Positions 17,701-24,467 of a DNA stretch of 35,260 bases are shown here, piece after piece (position 1 is the first letter of the stretch; the number at the start of each line of letters is the position of its first letter). The notes under the pieces were generated by a model. That model did not search any database. It was not told the DNA's origin and saw only the letters and a program-made list of their open reading frames with translations. The stretch covers positions 1 through 35,260 of the forward strand of contig NZ_AUEI01000011.1 of the NCBI RefSeq assembly GCF_000425905.1, given 5' to 3'. The stretch is from Lactobacillus psittaci DSM 15354 (GTDB taxonomy: Bacteria; Bacillota; Bacilli; Lactobacillales; Lactobacillaceae). Made by a program: the position numbers and the translations under genes.

Positions 17701-18559
17701 CGAAGACAAGAGTTTCAACTCTAACTTCGACAAGGTACCAGTGAAGGGTGATAGCGACTTAACTGATGAACAAAAAGAAACAGTTAAGACCAATATCACT
17801 AAGTCAAACACTGATAAGGGAATTACTAACATTGACGTTAAGGGTGACGGTTCAACCACAATTACTTTCGAAGATGGTACAAGTAAGGAATTAACACCAG
17901 ATCAAACAATCAAGCGTTACGAACTTGGTGAACCATTATTTAATGAAGGCGAAGACAAGAACTTCAACTCTAACTTCGACAAGGTACCAGTGAAGGGTGA
18001 TGGCGACTTAACTGATGAACAAAAAGAAGCAGTTAAGACCAACATCACTAAGTCAAACACTGATAAGGGAATTACTAACATCGATGTTAAGGGTGATGGC
18101 TCAACTACAATTACTTTCGAAGATGGTACAAGTAAGGAATTAACACCAGATCAAACAATCAAGCGTTATGAACTTGGTGAACCATTATTCAATGATGATA
18201 CTAACAAGGGTAGCCAAGGTGGCGACAGTACTGTTGTTCCTCATGGTGATACTAATTCAGATAATAACAATAATGAAAATGGTACTCACAATGAAAGTGA
18301 TGAAAATACAGACACAACCACTGTTCGTCCATCAGAACAAACTAATTCAAATAAAGAATCCGACAAGTCAACTAAGACTGATAAGTCTGACAATTTAAAC
18401 ACAAGTTCTAAGAGTACTTCAGCCAACTCAGCTATAACTAAGTCTAAGGCTAAGACTCTTCCACAAACTGGTGAAAATAAAGTTGGATTAGAAGTGCTAG
18501 GTTTAACTTTGTTAGGTTTAGCAGGTATGTTATTCATTAGTAAGAAGAAAAAGGACTAA
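8798..18559 (+). CDS. Giant YSIRK/LPXTG adhesin with atypical-Rib and Rib repeats
   Basis: 3253 residues from the ATG at 8798; a GTG at 8765 is in frame but has no SD. YSIRK-type signal peptide (FSLRKLSIGVVSVLLG), predicted cleavage after VVQA (residue 38). A Ser/Thr-rich stretch (39-107) is followed by a non-repetitive domain (about 108-400, starting at MDYMRQNSQ), the likely ligand-binding tip, reminiscent of N-terminal domains of lactobacillar epithelial adhesins. Then about 18 divergent atypical-Rib-like units (about 598-1935), about 7 Rib-like units (about 1935-2470), and 8 nearly identical units (about 2471-3127). A Ser/Asn/Thr-rich wall spacer precedes LPQTG (3221-3225), a membrane helix and KKKKD. 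Sortase A would anchor it; the stalk projects the tip from the wall. Adhesive function is inferred. It is monocistronic, with its own terminator. Confidence 0.93.
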   Translation: MRNMFDEKQRFSLRKLSIGVVSVLLGVTFVNNAQVVQADTQNGGVTSPASSSSSSNALDANEVTTPSYQNTSDKSNITDSSDNAQTYVNNTRQSSMSSAATTNIDQAKGMDYMRQNSQVNPGKIFAGGPQNWGWASDMTKNYKITQEAQANGTTKWTVTFLPDGKYYLNNIVNHADSGAYALVISKDNEVVKDANGHLFTINETLRSDVASLGGVKVKSATTYINGEGSQSYAAYDQAAINRWIASDPSVAATYLSSGKTPINFATGFVTSSITAFTNSSSAAQRSKVLNDRALYMDSYGIVPRDSTNYDNVHGFNSGIDKDGHGSSYWQKAFKMDENNANKNQNQNMWGNKNPAIDVNDFGYGILFRTQGSKLLDDHAGATWTVTFYTKPSGEKVSTYSGVIALGNEGVPQNADGGATRGQAAKTNTDIHLMQAASSGVSSGKVITSDSLDAATAQVNVVVKNATTGATTTIPAVNYTLTKSSLADVTGNTNSSVSSVTDSVVPTTGAVQKNYYISESFAYSNDTAEMQAKIDKALNPTADSGSKYLNLKINNLADLEKAGFKATTSYDASSKQYVITVANADKDNAKYPAQAPATLTVVNDKTNLSQDAASTTKVTGLIKGANSNVTDVTYSDIDQVATLTYADGSTNSVSYNDLVVQVPAKTMIFQDSGATTYTITDDEAGTISAKVNAANASAKLGVKVNQTDDKYDGSVTVSRTSASGVYQTATLTPAQTIINIPNPVLVKNKTNITAEEKQKVVDNLKSANKTISDGFTSASVASDGTASVTFADGSKAITVPGTKTVFESIHQSIIPPYGLVWVKDQTNLTSSELDQVKQLFKDANDGATEVGFGANNTGVTVKYSDGQVLTLDGVRANQYTINYPKRVLVPVGETVISVGDDVYKAAFQESIQNKGILDGVDYLFTFSRDSSGNVTYTISANNDSKRLVYSQGKLDAKYTTVFVKKLVKVADPNNLTNQDKQNIKDQLTKDNPNILFDWNNTTINNGYNSTSTLSFSEGNPTLDVVNSNLIYADAVAPKAKTAVGDPDNLTNDQKQSIIDKVVEANKDRGVTSATVDQNNGKVIVTYGDSGVTETIPVSDTIVYIPARTAVSNKANNWTNPDYTLNDSEKTNVKSTAEAANKGYTAQVNNDGSVLLTDDSGNTATLTTDQTTLKVPKRTVVADKKHLTSDEKKAVLTAIKKLNLDISDSSVIADDGTATVSFTDNGSKTKVAGDLLVYQNETLNKPSTLTPVVDKSNLTPAEISQIIQNVEDANMSGGTTYLSDVNVEKDSNGNNVVSATLPDGTTQQLTMDDVAVTIPLRTVVENKGNKADETGKLVPIYRLDDGEKQAMKDAFLKDNPNIASDHVQAHASGDITVYDDNGNEIATIPADKTTFNISTRIGVKDQEKLDSGEVQAVTEVLKQGNVNVDTTKISVGTNGKAEDMAKVSFTDGTRSITIPGEKLTAQIVNNMVYPLEVTSKTLVTDPAMLTDNDKAQIENSLRKNNPKVQSYEYGTDESGNPTITAIYPDNSKTTIPLSVVVAKYPEKTQIKLSERSNNPTAALNNTQKDKVATAVKTANPNAEVTVNDDGSVTMTEIVTYNVPTPVAGGDMHDPNVQVTTKEVTKTITTTISAPDTVINVPNKVKVDNVSSLTPFEKSKVWDAIKAANPNTKFNGVDIINIVESNGDTPVTFQDGSPQTKLTDLVAKKTVADTVVVNIPSERTIVNNKKQLSDEDKEAVKTAIANANPASDGKPTVTIDSDGNIKLTYSDGSAVDLPVKVDKITVQAPVRQIVQAKNENGTTTFPIDKEAIKTAFTTANPDLNSDNVVVDNIGGVNYTGSGIDDPSVYVPRDVTTIKVGPKVLVENPTSLTDDEKDQVISIIKKNNSDPVINEHGNFNPITRDSFQEDGLHVTYPAGQGQDVVIPYSDLVEQAAKGQDTYVAKGETVNPSDLIANKGALPEGTTPTLNDSIDTSTSGVKKATVTVTYSDGNSTQVTGNVHVIEAGNPVKVGLNHNFTAEEAKSAINPNAELPEGATYSWKTTPDTSTSGSDKAGVVTVTVGDKSVDVPVKVNVASDADEAVTPVPENPITVKHNAELPKAEDVITNKDAQKDPANTHYSWDPENTPKTDTVGEFPGKIIATFPDGSTKPIDVTVKVTPLDNETYSAKGKTVNVDKGTDPVAKDSIDNTADLPENTEYTWTEKPDTSTWGDKPGTVHVTYPDGSTQDVNVTVHVNSDADKYNPTTQPITVDHNEDLTGRASDTVDSNNYPITKIDWQSVPSTETPGGVPAKVVVTYEDGSADTLDTTVNVRPAQSEQFDPASQEIPTRINQVPKAEDGIQKQDKNGKDMPTDAEYSWAKEPEVSKSGETTGVVKVTYKDGSVDQVTVPVKVVSDGDENNPKADSVSVKRNADLPKAEDVITNKADMPNGTTYSWDPENTPKTDTVGEFSGKIIATFPDGSTKSVDVPVIVTTNDADNFNSNFDKVLVKGDADLTDKQKQEVKDNVTKKNTDKGITNIDVKGNGSTTVTFEDGSKKELTPDQTIKRYEIGEPLTNTGDADTDLNPFDKTTVKDADKLTDEEKGQVAKNIKKTNGDKHISTVEVKDNGRTIVTYEDGTQKELTPDQTIISSKLGDPLINSGEADTDLNSFDKTTVKDADKLTDEEKGKVAENIKKTNGDKHISTVDVKDNGRTIVTFEDGTQKELTPDQTIISSKLGEPLTNTGDADADLNSFDKTTVKDADKLTDEEKGQVAKNIKKTNGDKHISTVDVKDNGRTIVTFEDGTQKELTPDQTIISSKTGDPLINTGDADADLNPFDKTTVKDADKLTDDEKGQVAKNIKKTNGDKNISTVEVKDNGRTIVTFEDGTQKELTPDQTIISSKLGDPLINHGESEDLNHNIKKVPVEGDRDITDTEKVEVIKNIKDGNPDKDITDVTVKPDGTATVTMSDGTQSTFTPEETVNRYKLIDPLTNPGEDKSFNSNFDKVPVKGDSDLTDEQKETVKTNITKSNTDKGITNIDVKGDGSTTITFEDGTSKELTPDQTIKRYELGEPLFNEGEDKNFNSNFDKVPVKGDGDLTDEQKEAVKTNITKSNTDKGITNIDVKGDGSTTITFEDGTSKELTPDQTIKRYELGEPLFNDDTNKGSQGGDSTVVPHGDTNSDNNNNENGTHNESDENTDTTTVRPSEQTNSNKESDKSTKTDKSDNLNTSSKSTSANSAITKSKAKTLPQTGENKVGLEVLGLTLLGLAGMLFISKKKKD
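14600..16210 (+). repeat. Rib-like repeat array (about 7 diverged units)
   Basis: Units of about 72-83 residues, each with LP..AE...N, a Y(S/T)W core and a V.VTYxDGS(T/x)..V.V.V end. The third and seventh units share a nearly identical ~95-bp stretch (around 15150-15240 and 16090-16180) offset by 939 bp, while the units between are diverged. Confidence 0.8.
16436..18178 (+). repeat. Seven tandem 249-bp units in the adhesin gene
   Basis: Unit starts (codons for E/D-P-L-x-N) are at 16436, 16685, 16934, 17183, 17432, 17681 and 17930, and the next copy of that motif is at 18179: exactly 249 bp each time. The first four are nearly identical (VKDADKLTDEEKG...NIKKTNGDK...VKDNGRTIVT), the fifth is diverged, and the sixth and seventh form a second near-identical pair. 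A related eighth unit precedes 16436. No indel breaks the period. Confidence 0.95.
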
Positions 18560-18598
18560 AATATTTTAGTCAAATTTCTACTAAATAACATGTAAATT

Positions 18599-18631
18599 AA
18601 GAATCAAGCATTTTTGCTTGATTCTTTTTTT
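18599..18631 (+). terminator. Terminator after the giant adhesin
   Basis: A 12-bp stem AAGAATCAAGCA / TGCTTGATTCTT around TTTT, followed by a T run, about 40 bases past the stop. Confidence 0.95.
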
Positions 18632-18681
18632 GTATAGGTATGATTAAGCTGGTGTTAGATATACTTTAAGAATCAAAGGGT

Positions 18682-18705
18682 TATAATGATGATATGAATG
18701 GAGAG
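18682..18705 (+). promoter_or_regulatory. -10 box and SD of the UvrA-like gene
   Basis: TATAAT (18682-18687) predicts transcription from about 18694, exactly at an in-frame ATG. GGAGAG (18700-18705) lies 6 bases before the ATG at 18712, so 18712 is the start. Confidence 0.6.
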
Positions 18706-18711
18706 AATGAA

Positions 18712-21213
18712 ATGGAACCTAATAATATTGAAGTATATGGTGCTAGTTTAAATAACTTAAAGAATTTGAAGCTTAAGATTCCTTTACACAAGTTTGTCGC
18801 TATTACTGGCCCCTCTGGTGCCGGTAAAAGTTCACTAGCAATGGGGATTCTTTATGCAGAAGGTTCAAGGCGCTATTTAGAAGCCTTATCAACTTATACT
18901 CGCAGACGAATTTCCCAGGCTAAAGAAACTGGTGTTAGGGAAGTACGTCATATTCCATCAGCTATTGCTTTAAGGCAAAGGCCAACTGTACCTAGTGAAC
19001 GTTCAACTGTTGGCTCAATGAGTGAGATTCTTAATGTAATTCGTTTAATCTTTTCACGCCTGGCTAGTCCAGTTTGTCCAAATGGACATAGAATTGAACC
19101 AAGTTTGGCAATCGCTAAGGCAATGGATGCGCCTGGAGATAAGATGGGGAAAATCACCTGTCCTGCTTGTCAGGTAGAATTTATGGCAAAATCTGCGGAA
19201 GACTTTGCCTACAATTCAGGTGGTGCCTGTCCTAAGTGCCATGGAACTGGTAAAGTGCAGACTTTAGATCCAACTAAAATTATCCCTGATGATAGCAAAA
19301 CGATTAATGAAGGTGCGGTTGCTTCTTGGCGTTTACCTGGGCGCAACTTTATGAATACTGTTGCCGCAACTTTAGGTGTGCGATTAGATGTTCCATTTAA
19401 AGATTTAACTGCTAAAGAAAAAGATTTTGTTTTACACGGTGAAAAGAAAAAGTACGCAGTTGATTTTCACACTTCAACTGGGCGAGTCTATAGCACCGAT
19501 GGAACGCTCTATGAAAATGCTTATGAAGCAGTTTATGCCTCTTTAAAGACTGCTAAGACTGAACGCAGTTTGACTAGAATTAATAAGTTTTTTAAGTTTT
19601 CAACTTGTCCGCTTTGTCATGGTAATCGCCTAAATCCTGAATTATTAAAGCAAACCGTTGCGGGAATGAACATAGCTGAAGTTTCTAATTTAACCTTGGC
19701 TGAGTTAGTTCATTTTGAAAGTAAGACTATAAATTGGTTACCTAGTGAAATGAAAGGCATGGTTAAAGCAATCTTCAAAGACTTAGAGGATGACTTGACT
19801 CCGTTACTTGATTTGGGGTTAGATTATTTAACCTTAGCTCGAAGCGGAAATACGCTATCAACGGGAGAACTACAAAGAATTCAATTAGCCCGAACTTTGC
19901 GAACAGAAACAACTGGCGTCTTGTATGTATTAGATGAGCCAACAATTGGACTTCATCCAGATAATGTCTCAGGCTTGTTAAAAATCTTCCGTAAGTTAAT
20001 TGACCAGGGAAACTCACTAGTAGTTGTTGATCATGAAGTCAGTGTAATTGAAGCTGCTGATTGGGTGATTGAAATCGGTCCAGAAGCTGGAGAAAAAGGT
20101 GGCCGCATTGTTGCGGAAGGAAGACCAAAAGATTTAGAAAATAATTCTAAGTCAATGATTGGCAAGTATTTATCTGGCACTGCCAAAATTACTAGTTTAA
20201 AAGAGCAAGATATATCTCTAGCGCAATCAACGCAATTAAAGGTAAAGGACTACTTCAACTTGCATGACGTTGAAGTGGCAATTCCAGATGAGAAGTTAAC
20301 AGCTGTAACGGGCTTTTCAGGCGCGGGTAAAACTAGTCTGATTTTAGACAGTTTAGTGCCAGCTATTAAAAATCCACACGCATTACCAGCGCAGGTAGCG
20401 AAGTTAACAACTGCTATCAAGTCGGTTGTAAGTGTCGATGCTAAGCCAGTTGGAAAGAATACACGTTCATGTGTTGCCACCTATACTTCAATTATGGATA
20501 ATTTGCGTCATTTGTTTGCAAATTTATCTGATGCTAAAGAGCAAAAGCTAAAAATATCTGCTTTTTCATACAATAATAAACAAGGTGCCTGCCCAACCTG
20601 CCAGGGGCTAGGCAAGATTTCGCTTGATTTGCAGTATTTACCTGATATGGAACAAACATGTCCAACTTGTCAGGGTCAGCGTTTTGCCCCAAATATTTTA
20701 AAAATAAAATGGCATGATTATTCAATTGCTGATCTTTTGAATCTTTCAGTAAATGAAGCGATTCCTGTTTTTGCTAAAGAAAGTAAAATTTTACGTGAAT
20801 TAACTTTATTGCAAGAAGTAGGATTAGGCTATTTGCATTTAGGAGAAAGTACGCCAGAATTATCTGGTGGTGAGGCACAACGTTTGAAACTAATTAAGCA
20901 TTTGCAAAAGTCTTGCAAGCATACCTTATTTGTTCTTGACGAACCAACAATTGGGCTTCATCCAAGTGATATTCAAGTTTTACTTGAAGTTTTACGTCGT
21001 TTGCAGAAAAAAGGAGCAACAATTGTCATCATTACCCATGATTTAGATATTATGACTAATTGTGATTATTTAATTGACCTAGGTCCAAAAGGCGGAAGTA
21101 ATGGTGGACAAGTAATGGCAACTGGTAATCCTTTTGCTCTAGTAAAGAGTAATCAAAATAGTTTAACTTTACAGTATTTACGCCAACATTTTGCAAAATA
21201 TCATCTGGCTTAA
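18712..21213 (+). CDS. Short UvrA paralog (ABC-type excinuclease A family)
   Basis: 833 residues. It has the two ABC ATPase modules of UvrA: Walker A GPSGAGKSS (about 33-41) and GFSGAGKTS (about 534), signatures LSTGELQRIQLARTL (about 382) and LSGGEAQRLKL (about 718), and two LDEPTIGLHP Walker B motifs. Zinc-binding CxxC pairs are present (CPAC/CPKC, CPLC, and CPTCQGLG/CPTCQGQRF). Housekeeping UvrA is about 940 residues and lies beside uvrB; this one is about 100 shorter and stands alone, so it fits the second class of UvrA paralogs, linked to drug or DNA-adduct tolerance. An intact zinc-finger set suggests it still binds DNA. Whether it works with UvrB cannot be judged from the sequence. Confidence 0.88.
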   Translation: MEPNNIEVYGASLNNLKNLKLKIPLHKFVAITGPSGAGKSSLAMGILYAEGSRRYLEALSTYTRRRISQAKETGVREVRHIPSAIALRQRPTVPSERSTVGSMSEILNVIRLIFSRLASPVCPNGHRIEPSLAIAKAMDAPGDKMGKITCPACQVEFMAKSAEDFAYNSGGACPKCHGTGKVQTLDPTKIIPDDSKTINEGAVASWRLPGRNFMNTVAATLGVRLDVPFKDLTAKEKDFVLHGEKKKYAVDFHTSTGRVYSTDGTLYENAYEAVYASLKTAKTERSLTRINKFFKFSTCPLCHGNRLNPELLKQTVAGMNIAEVSNLTLAELVHFESKTINWLPSEMKGMVKAIFKDLEDDLTPLLDLGLDYLTLARSGNTLSTGELQRIQLARTLRTETTGVLYVLDEPTIGLHPDNVSGLLKIFRKLIDQGNSLVVVDHEVSVIEAADWVIEIGPEAGEKGGRIVAEGRPKDLENNSKSMIGKYLSGTAKITSLKEQDISLAQSTQLKVKDYFNLHDVEVAIPDEKLTAVTGFSGAGKTSLILDSLVPAIKNPHALPAQVAKLTTAIKSVVSVDAKPVGKNTRSCVATYTSIMDNLRHLFANLSDAKEQKLKISAFSYNNKQGACPTCQGLGKISLDLQYLPDMEQTCPTCQGQRFAPNILKIKWHDYSIADLLNLSVNEAIPVFAKESKILRELTLLQEVGLGYLHLGESTPELSGGEAQRLKLIKHLQKSCKHTLFVLDEPTIGLHPSDIQVLLEVLRRLQKKGATIVIITHDLDIMTNCDYLIDLGPKGGSNGGQVMATGNPFALVKSNQNSLTLQYLRQHFAKYHLA

Positions 21214-21234
21214 GGAATAATATTATAAAATAAT

Positions 21235-21272
21235 AACTCTACTTGCTATAATTTTAGTAAGTAGAGTTTTTT
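21235..21272 (+). terminator. Terminator after the UvrA-like gene
   Basis: AACTCTACTT (21235-21244) pairs with AAGTAGAGTT (21259-21268) and is followed by a T run. The loop contains TATAAT (21247-21252), which could serve as the -10 of the next operon. Confidence 0.75.
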
Positions 21273-21293
21273 GATAGAAGGAGGAGAATTGAA

Positions 21294-21779
21294 ATGGTAA
21301 ATAAATTGCCAAAAGAAATAACCAAAGTCTGGCTTGTTAAAAATATTTTAGATGTTGTGGGAACAATCGTTGGCTTTGGAATTATCTATTTTGTCTTAAA
21401 AATTTTTGTTGATAAAAACTGGCTATACCTTGCTTTATTAGTCTGGACTGTATTGTTTGCGTTAGTTATCTTATTTGACTTGATTCAAATTCTTCTGATT
21501 CCGTATATCTACAATTTTTGGACTTACCAAATAACTGGTGAATTTGTGGAATTGCACAAGGGGTATATTTTTAGAAAACAAATTACCATTCCACTTGCGC
21601 GTCTGCAGACAGTTACCTTGGAAGCTGGGCCAATCTTACGCTGGCAGAATTTGACAGAGTTATATTTGCATACTGCTTCTTCAAGTGAAAAGATTTCGGG
21701 CTTAAGGCTAGAAGATGCTAAGAAGTTTAGAAAGCAGCTTTTAACTATTATTCAAAAAGCGGGTGATTCGCATGAATAA
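21294..21779 (+). CDS. YdbS-like membrane PH-domain protein
   Basis: 161 residues: two N-terminal membrane helices (about 20-40 and 45-70, the second including WTVLFALVILFDLIQILLI) followed by a bacterial PH domain of the YdbS/YdbT type (bPH2): Y.ITGEFVELHKGYIFRKQITIPLARLQTV, where the strand plus 'IPL.R.Q.V' turn is the hallmark. It is paired with 21772-23148, overlapping by 8 bases, so the two are translationally coupled. In Bacillus the ydbS-ydbT pair affects sensitivity to some bacteriocins; a membrane role here is inferred. The SD is AGGAGGAGAA near 21279-21288. Confidence 0.85.
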   Translation: MVNKLPKEITKVWLVKNILDVVGTIVGFGIIYFVLKIFVDKNWLYLALLVWTVLFALVILFDLIQILLIPYIYNFWTYQITGEFVELHKGYIFRKQITIPLARLQTVTLEAGPILRWQNLTELYLHTASSSEKISGLRLEDAKKFRKQLLTIIQKAGDSHE

Positions 21780-23148
21780 ACACTTATCACCAGTAGCTAT
21801 ATTGTTTTTCTTAAAAGATCAAATCAGTAGTAAAATCGGTCTTCTGCCTGCTATTCTTGTTGTTTGTAACTATCTAAATTTTTTTAAAGGGCAGTATTTT
21901 ATTCAAATTAGCTGCTTTGTAGTACTAGTTTTATTAGCTGCTTTTGTTGAATATTTTTGCTTTACCTATGAAATCTTGGAAGATGAGCTGGTTATTCGTT
22001 CCGGCTTATTTGAAAAGAAGGAAAAGCATATCCCTTATTCAAGAATCCAAACAATTCATACCAATCATCCGTTTTGGATGGAGCCGTTAAAGTTAACAAA
22101 AGTTATTTTGGAAACTGCTAATCAAGACGATGATGGGGTAGTAATTTTGCGAGTTATTAGTCAGGTAGAGCTTGAACGCTTGCAAGCTGCGATGCAAGTG
22201 GCTGAATCGAAAGCTGAAGATGAAGTAAAAGGATATTTAATTAATAGTCGAGATTTAGCAATTTATACTTTAACTTCGCCTGGAATTATTGCTGGGATTG
22301 TGCTAGTTTGGGGCCTTTATGGAAAGCTAAGCGATTTTAATATTAAGATTGATTTTAGCTGGCCTGTATTTATACTTGTTTTACTAGTAGGGATTGTTCT
22401 TTCTTTTTTAGCTACTTGGCAACGTTATTACAACTTTAACATCTATAATGAACAAAATCAGTTAAAGGCAAAGAGTGGTCTTTTTACTAAAACACAAATG
22501 ACTTTGCCTGTTAAGAGAATTCAGGGAATCATTTTTGAAGCTACTTATTTTAGATTTTTGACTAGGTTGGTTAGCATTCAAGCCATTGCCTCTTCAAAGG
22601 TAACTGGTGAAGAAGAAGGCAATATTAATCTGATTCCTGTAGTTGAAGCTAAGCATGCTGCAGATGCTTTACATGAGTTACTTCCTACTTGGCCAAGTGT
22701 AATTAAGAAACTTACGCCATTAGCTAAAAGTGGAAAGCGAGCTTTATTTGTTTATCGGTTTAACTGCTGGTTTTGGATTAGTTTAGTAGTTAATTTACTA
22801 GCTTATTTATATCTTGGGCAAGCCTTTATTTGGATTCTTATTTTAAGTCTGGTATTCGGTTTGTATGTTTTATTTATTAGCATACTTATTAGTAAGACTA
22901 GTGGAGTTAGCTTTGATGATAAATATTTATATCTTGGAACTAAACGCTATTTTAAAATTATCAAAGCAATATTACCGAGAGATAAGATTCAATATTTGAA
23001 GCTAAGTCAAAGTGTTTTAATGAAGGGAAAAAAGTTAATGCATATAGAGCTTGAAGTAATGGATAAAAACTATGGATACCAAGTACGAGTTCGTTATTTG
23101 CCAGAACAAGTTGCTAAGAATATACAAAAATGGTTTATGGAAAAATAA
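21772..23148 (+). CDS. YdbT-like membrane protein with repeated PH domains
   Basis: 458 residues from the ATG at 21772 (a GTG three codons earlier is also possible). I see membrane-helix pairs each followed by a bPH2-type domain: LEDELVIRSGLFEKKEKHIPYSRIQTI (about 67-93), NEQNQLKAKSGLFTKTQMTLPVKRIQGI (about 227-254) and a third, weaker one near 382-420 (DDKYLYLGTKRYFKIIKAILPRDKIQYL). Triplicated membrane-PH architecture is that of Bacillus YdbT. It overlaps the YdbS-like gene by 8 bases and probably forms a complex with it in the membrane. Function in lactobacilli is not established as far as I know. Confidence 0.85.
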   Translation: MNKHLSPVAILFFLKDQISSKIGLLPAILVVCNYLNFFKGQYFIQISCFVVLVLLAAFVEYFCFTYEILEDELVIRSGLFEKKEKHIPYSRIQTIHTNHPFWMEPLKLTKVILETANQDDDGVVILRVISQVELERLQAAMQVAESKAEDEVKGYLINSRDLAIYTLTSPGIIAGIVLVWGLYGKLSDFNIKIDFSWPVFILVLLVGIVLSFLATWQRYYNFNIYNEQNQLKAKSGLFTKTQMTLPVKRIQGIIFEATYFRFLTRLVSIQAIASSKVTGEEEGNINLIPVVEAKHAADALHELLPTWPSVIKKLTPLAKSGKRALFVYRFNCWFWISLVVNLLAYLYLGQAFIWILILSLVFGLYVLFISILISKTSGVSFDDKYLYLGTKRYFKIIKAILPRDKIQYLKLSQSVLMKGKKLMHIELEVMDKNYGYQVRVRYLPEQVAKNIQKWFMEK

Positions 23149-23202
23149 GTAGATAATGCTAAAATTAACTTGTTAGTTTTTTTATTTAGGAGGGCTTGGC
23201 TC

Positions 23203-24438
23203 GTGAAATATGCAGAAAAAGATCCACAACTTTGGGATGCAATCGCCAAAGAAGAAGACAGACAACAACATACAATTGAATTAATTGCTTCAGAAAATAT
23301 CGTTTCAAAGGCAGTTGAAGAAGCACAAGGTTCAGTTTTAACTAATAAGTATGCTGAAGGGTATCCTGGCAAGCGTTACTATGGTGGTTGCCAATATATT
23401 GATGTTGCAGAACAATTAGCAATTGATCATGCAAAAGAGTTATTCGGTGCAGCTTATGCCAACGTACAACCTCACTCAGGCTCTCAAGCTAATGCGGCAG
23501 TTTATCAAGCATTACTTAAGCCAGGTGACAAGATTTTGGGCATGGGAATGGATGCCGGCGGACACTTAACTCACGGTGCCAAGGTTAACTTCTCAGGTAA
23601 AATGTACCAAACTTATGCTTATGGCTTAAATCCTGAAACAGAAGAACTAGATTATGATGCAATCCGTAAGCAAGCACTAGAAATTAAGCCACAAATTATC
23701 GTGGCCGGAGCTTCTGCATATAGTCAGATTATTGATTGGGATAAGTTCAGAGCAATTGCTGATGAAGTAGGAGCCTACTTAATGGTTGATATGGCCCATA
23801 TTGCTGGACTTGTTGCAACTGGTTATCATCCAAATCCTGTGCCAGTTGCTGACGTTGTAACTACAACTACCCACAAGACTTTAAGAGGTCCTCGTGGAGG
23901 GATGATTTTATCTCGCTCTGAAGAGTTAGGTAAAAAGTTTAATTCAGCTGTTTTCCCTGGTTCTCAAGGTGGCCCACTTGAACACGTTATTGCTGCTAAG
24001 GCCCAAGCATTTTATGAAGATTTGCAACCACAATACAAGACTTATATTGGTCAAGTAGTTAAAAATGCTAAGGCAATGGCCGCTGTCTTAAATGCTTCTG
24101 ACACAATTAGAGTTGTAACTGGTGGAACAGCTAACCACTTATTAGTTTTAGATATTACCAAGACTGGCTTAACTGGAAAAGATGCTCAAAACTTACTTGA
24201 TAGTGTCATGATTACTACTAATAAAGAAGCCATTCCAAATGATCCACGTTCACCATTTATTACTAGTGGTTTAAGAATTGGAACTCCGGCAATTACTAGT
24301 CGCGGATTTGATGAAGAAGATAGTAGAGAAGTTGCTAAGTTGATTATTAAGACTTTGGAAAATAGTGGAAATGAGACTGCATTAAAAGAAGTTGCTGATG
24401 ACGTTCAAGCATTAGTAGCAAAGCATCCAATTAATTAA
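23203..24438 (+). CDS. glyA: Serine hydroxymethyltransferase
   Basis: 411 residues from the GTG at 23203, chosen because AGGAGGG (23188-23194) lies 8 bases upstream; a more upstream TTG has no SD. This is a PLP enzyme that converts serine and tetrahydrofolate to glycine and methylene-tetrahydrofolate, feeding thymidylate, purine and methionine synthesis in the cytoplasm. Hallmarks: [11 protein letters not shown] near the N terminus, [14 protein letters not shown], the substrate/cofactor region [22 protein letters not shown] with the conserved Asp and His that contact PLP, and [14 protein letters not shown], whose lysine (about 225) forms the Schiff base. Full family length, no defect seen. 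It follows the YdbT-like gene by 54 bases. Confidence 0.98.
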   Translation: MKYAEKDPQLWDAIAKEEDRQQHTIELIASENIVSKAVEEAQGSVLTNKYAEGYPGKRYYGGCQYIDVAEQLAIDHAKELFGAAYANVQPHSGSQANAAVYQALLKPGDKILGMGMDAGGHLTHGAKVNFSGKMYQTYAYGLNPETEELDYDAIRKQALEIKPQIIVAGASAYSQIIDWDKFRAIADEVGAYLMVDMAHIAGLVATGYHPNPVPVADVVTTTTHKTLRGPRGGMILSRSEELGKKFNSAVFPGSQGGPLEHVIAAKAQAFYEDLQPQYKTYIGQVVKNAKAMAAVLNASDTIRVVTGGTANHLLVLDITKTGLTGKDAQNLLDSVMITTNKEAIPNDPRSPFITSGLRIGTPAITSRGFDEEDSREVAKLIIKTLENSGNETALKEVADDVQALVAKHPIN

Positions 24439-24467
24439 GAATATTACTTGAGTGAGGAGGAATTGAT

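Noticed and set aside
16436-18178. CRISPR-like regular repeats
   Set aside because: The repeats are 249 bp, contiguous, in frame and coding, with no spacers.
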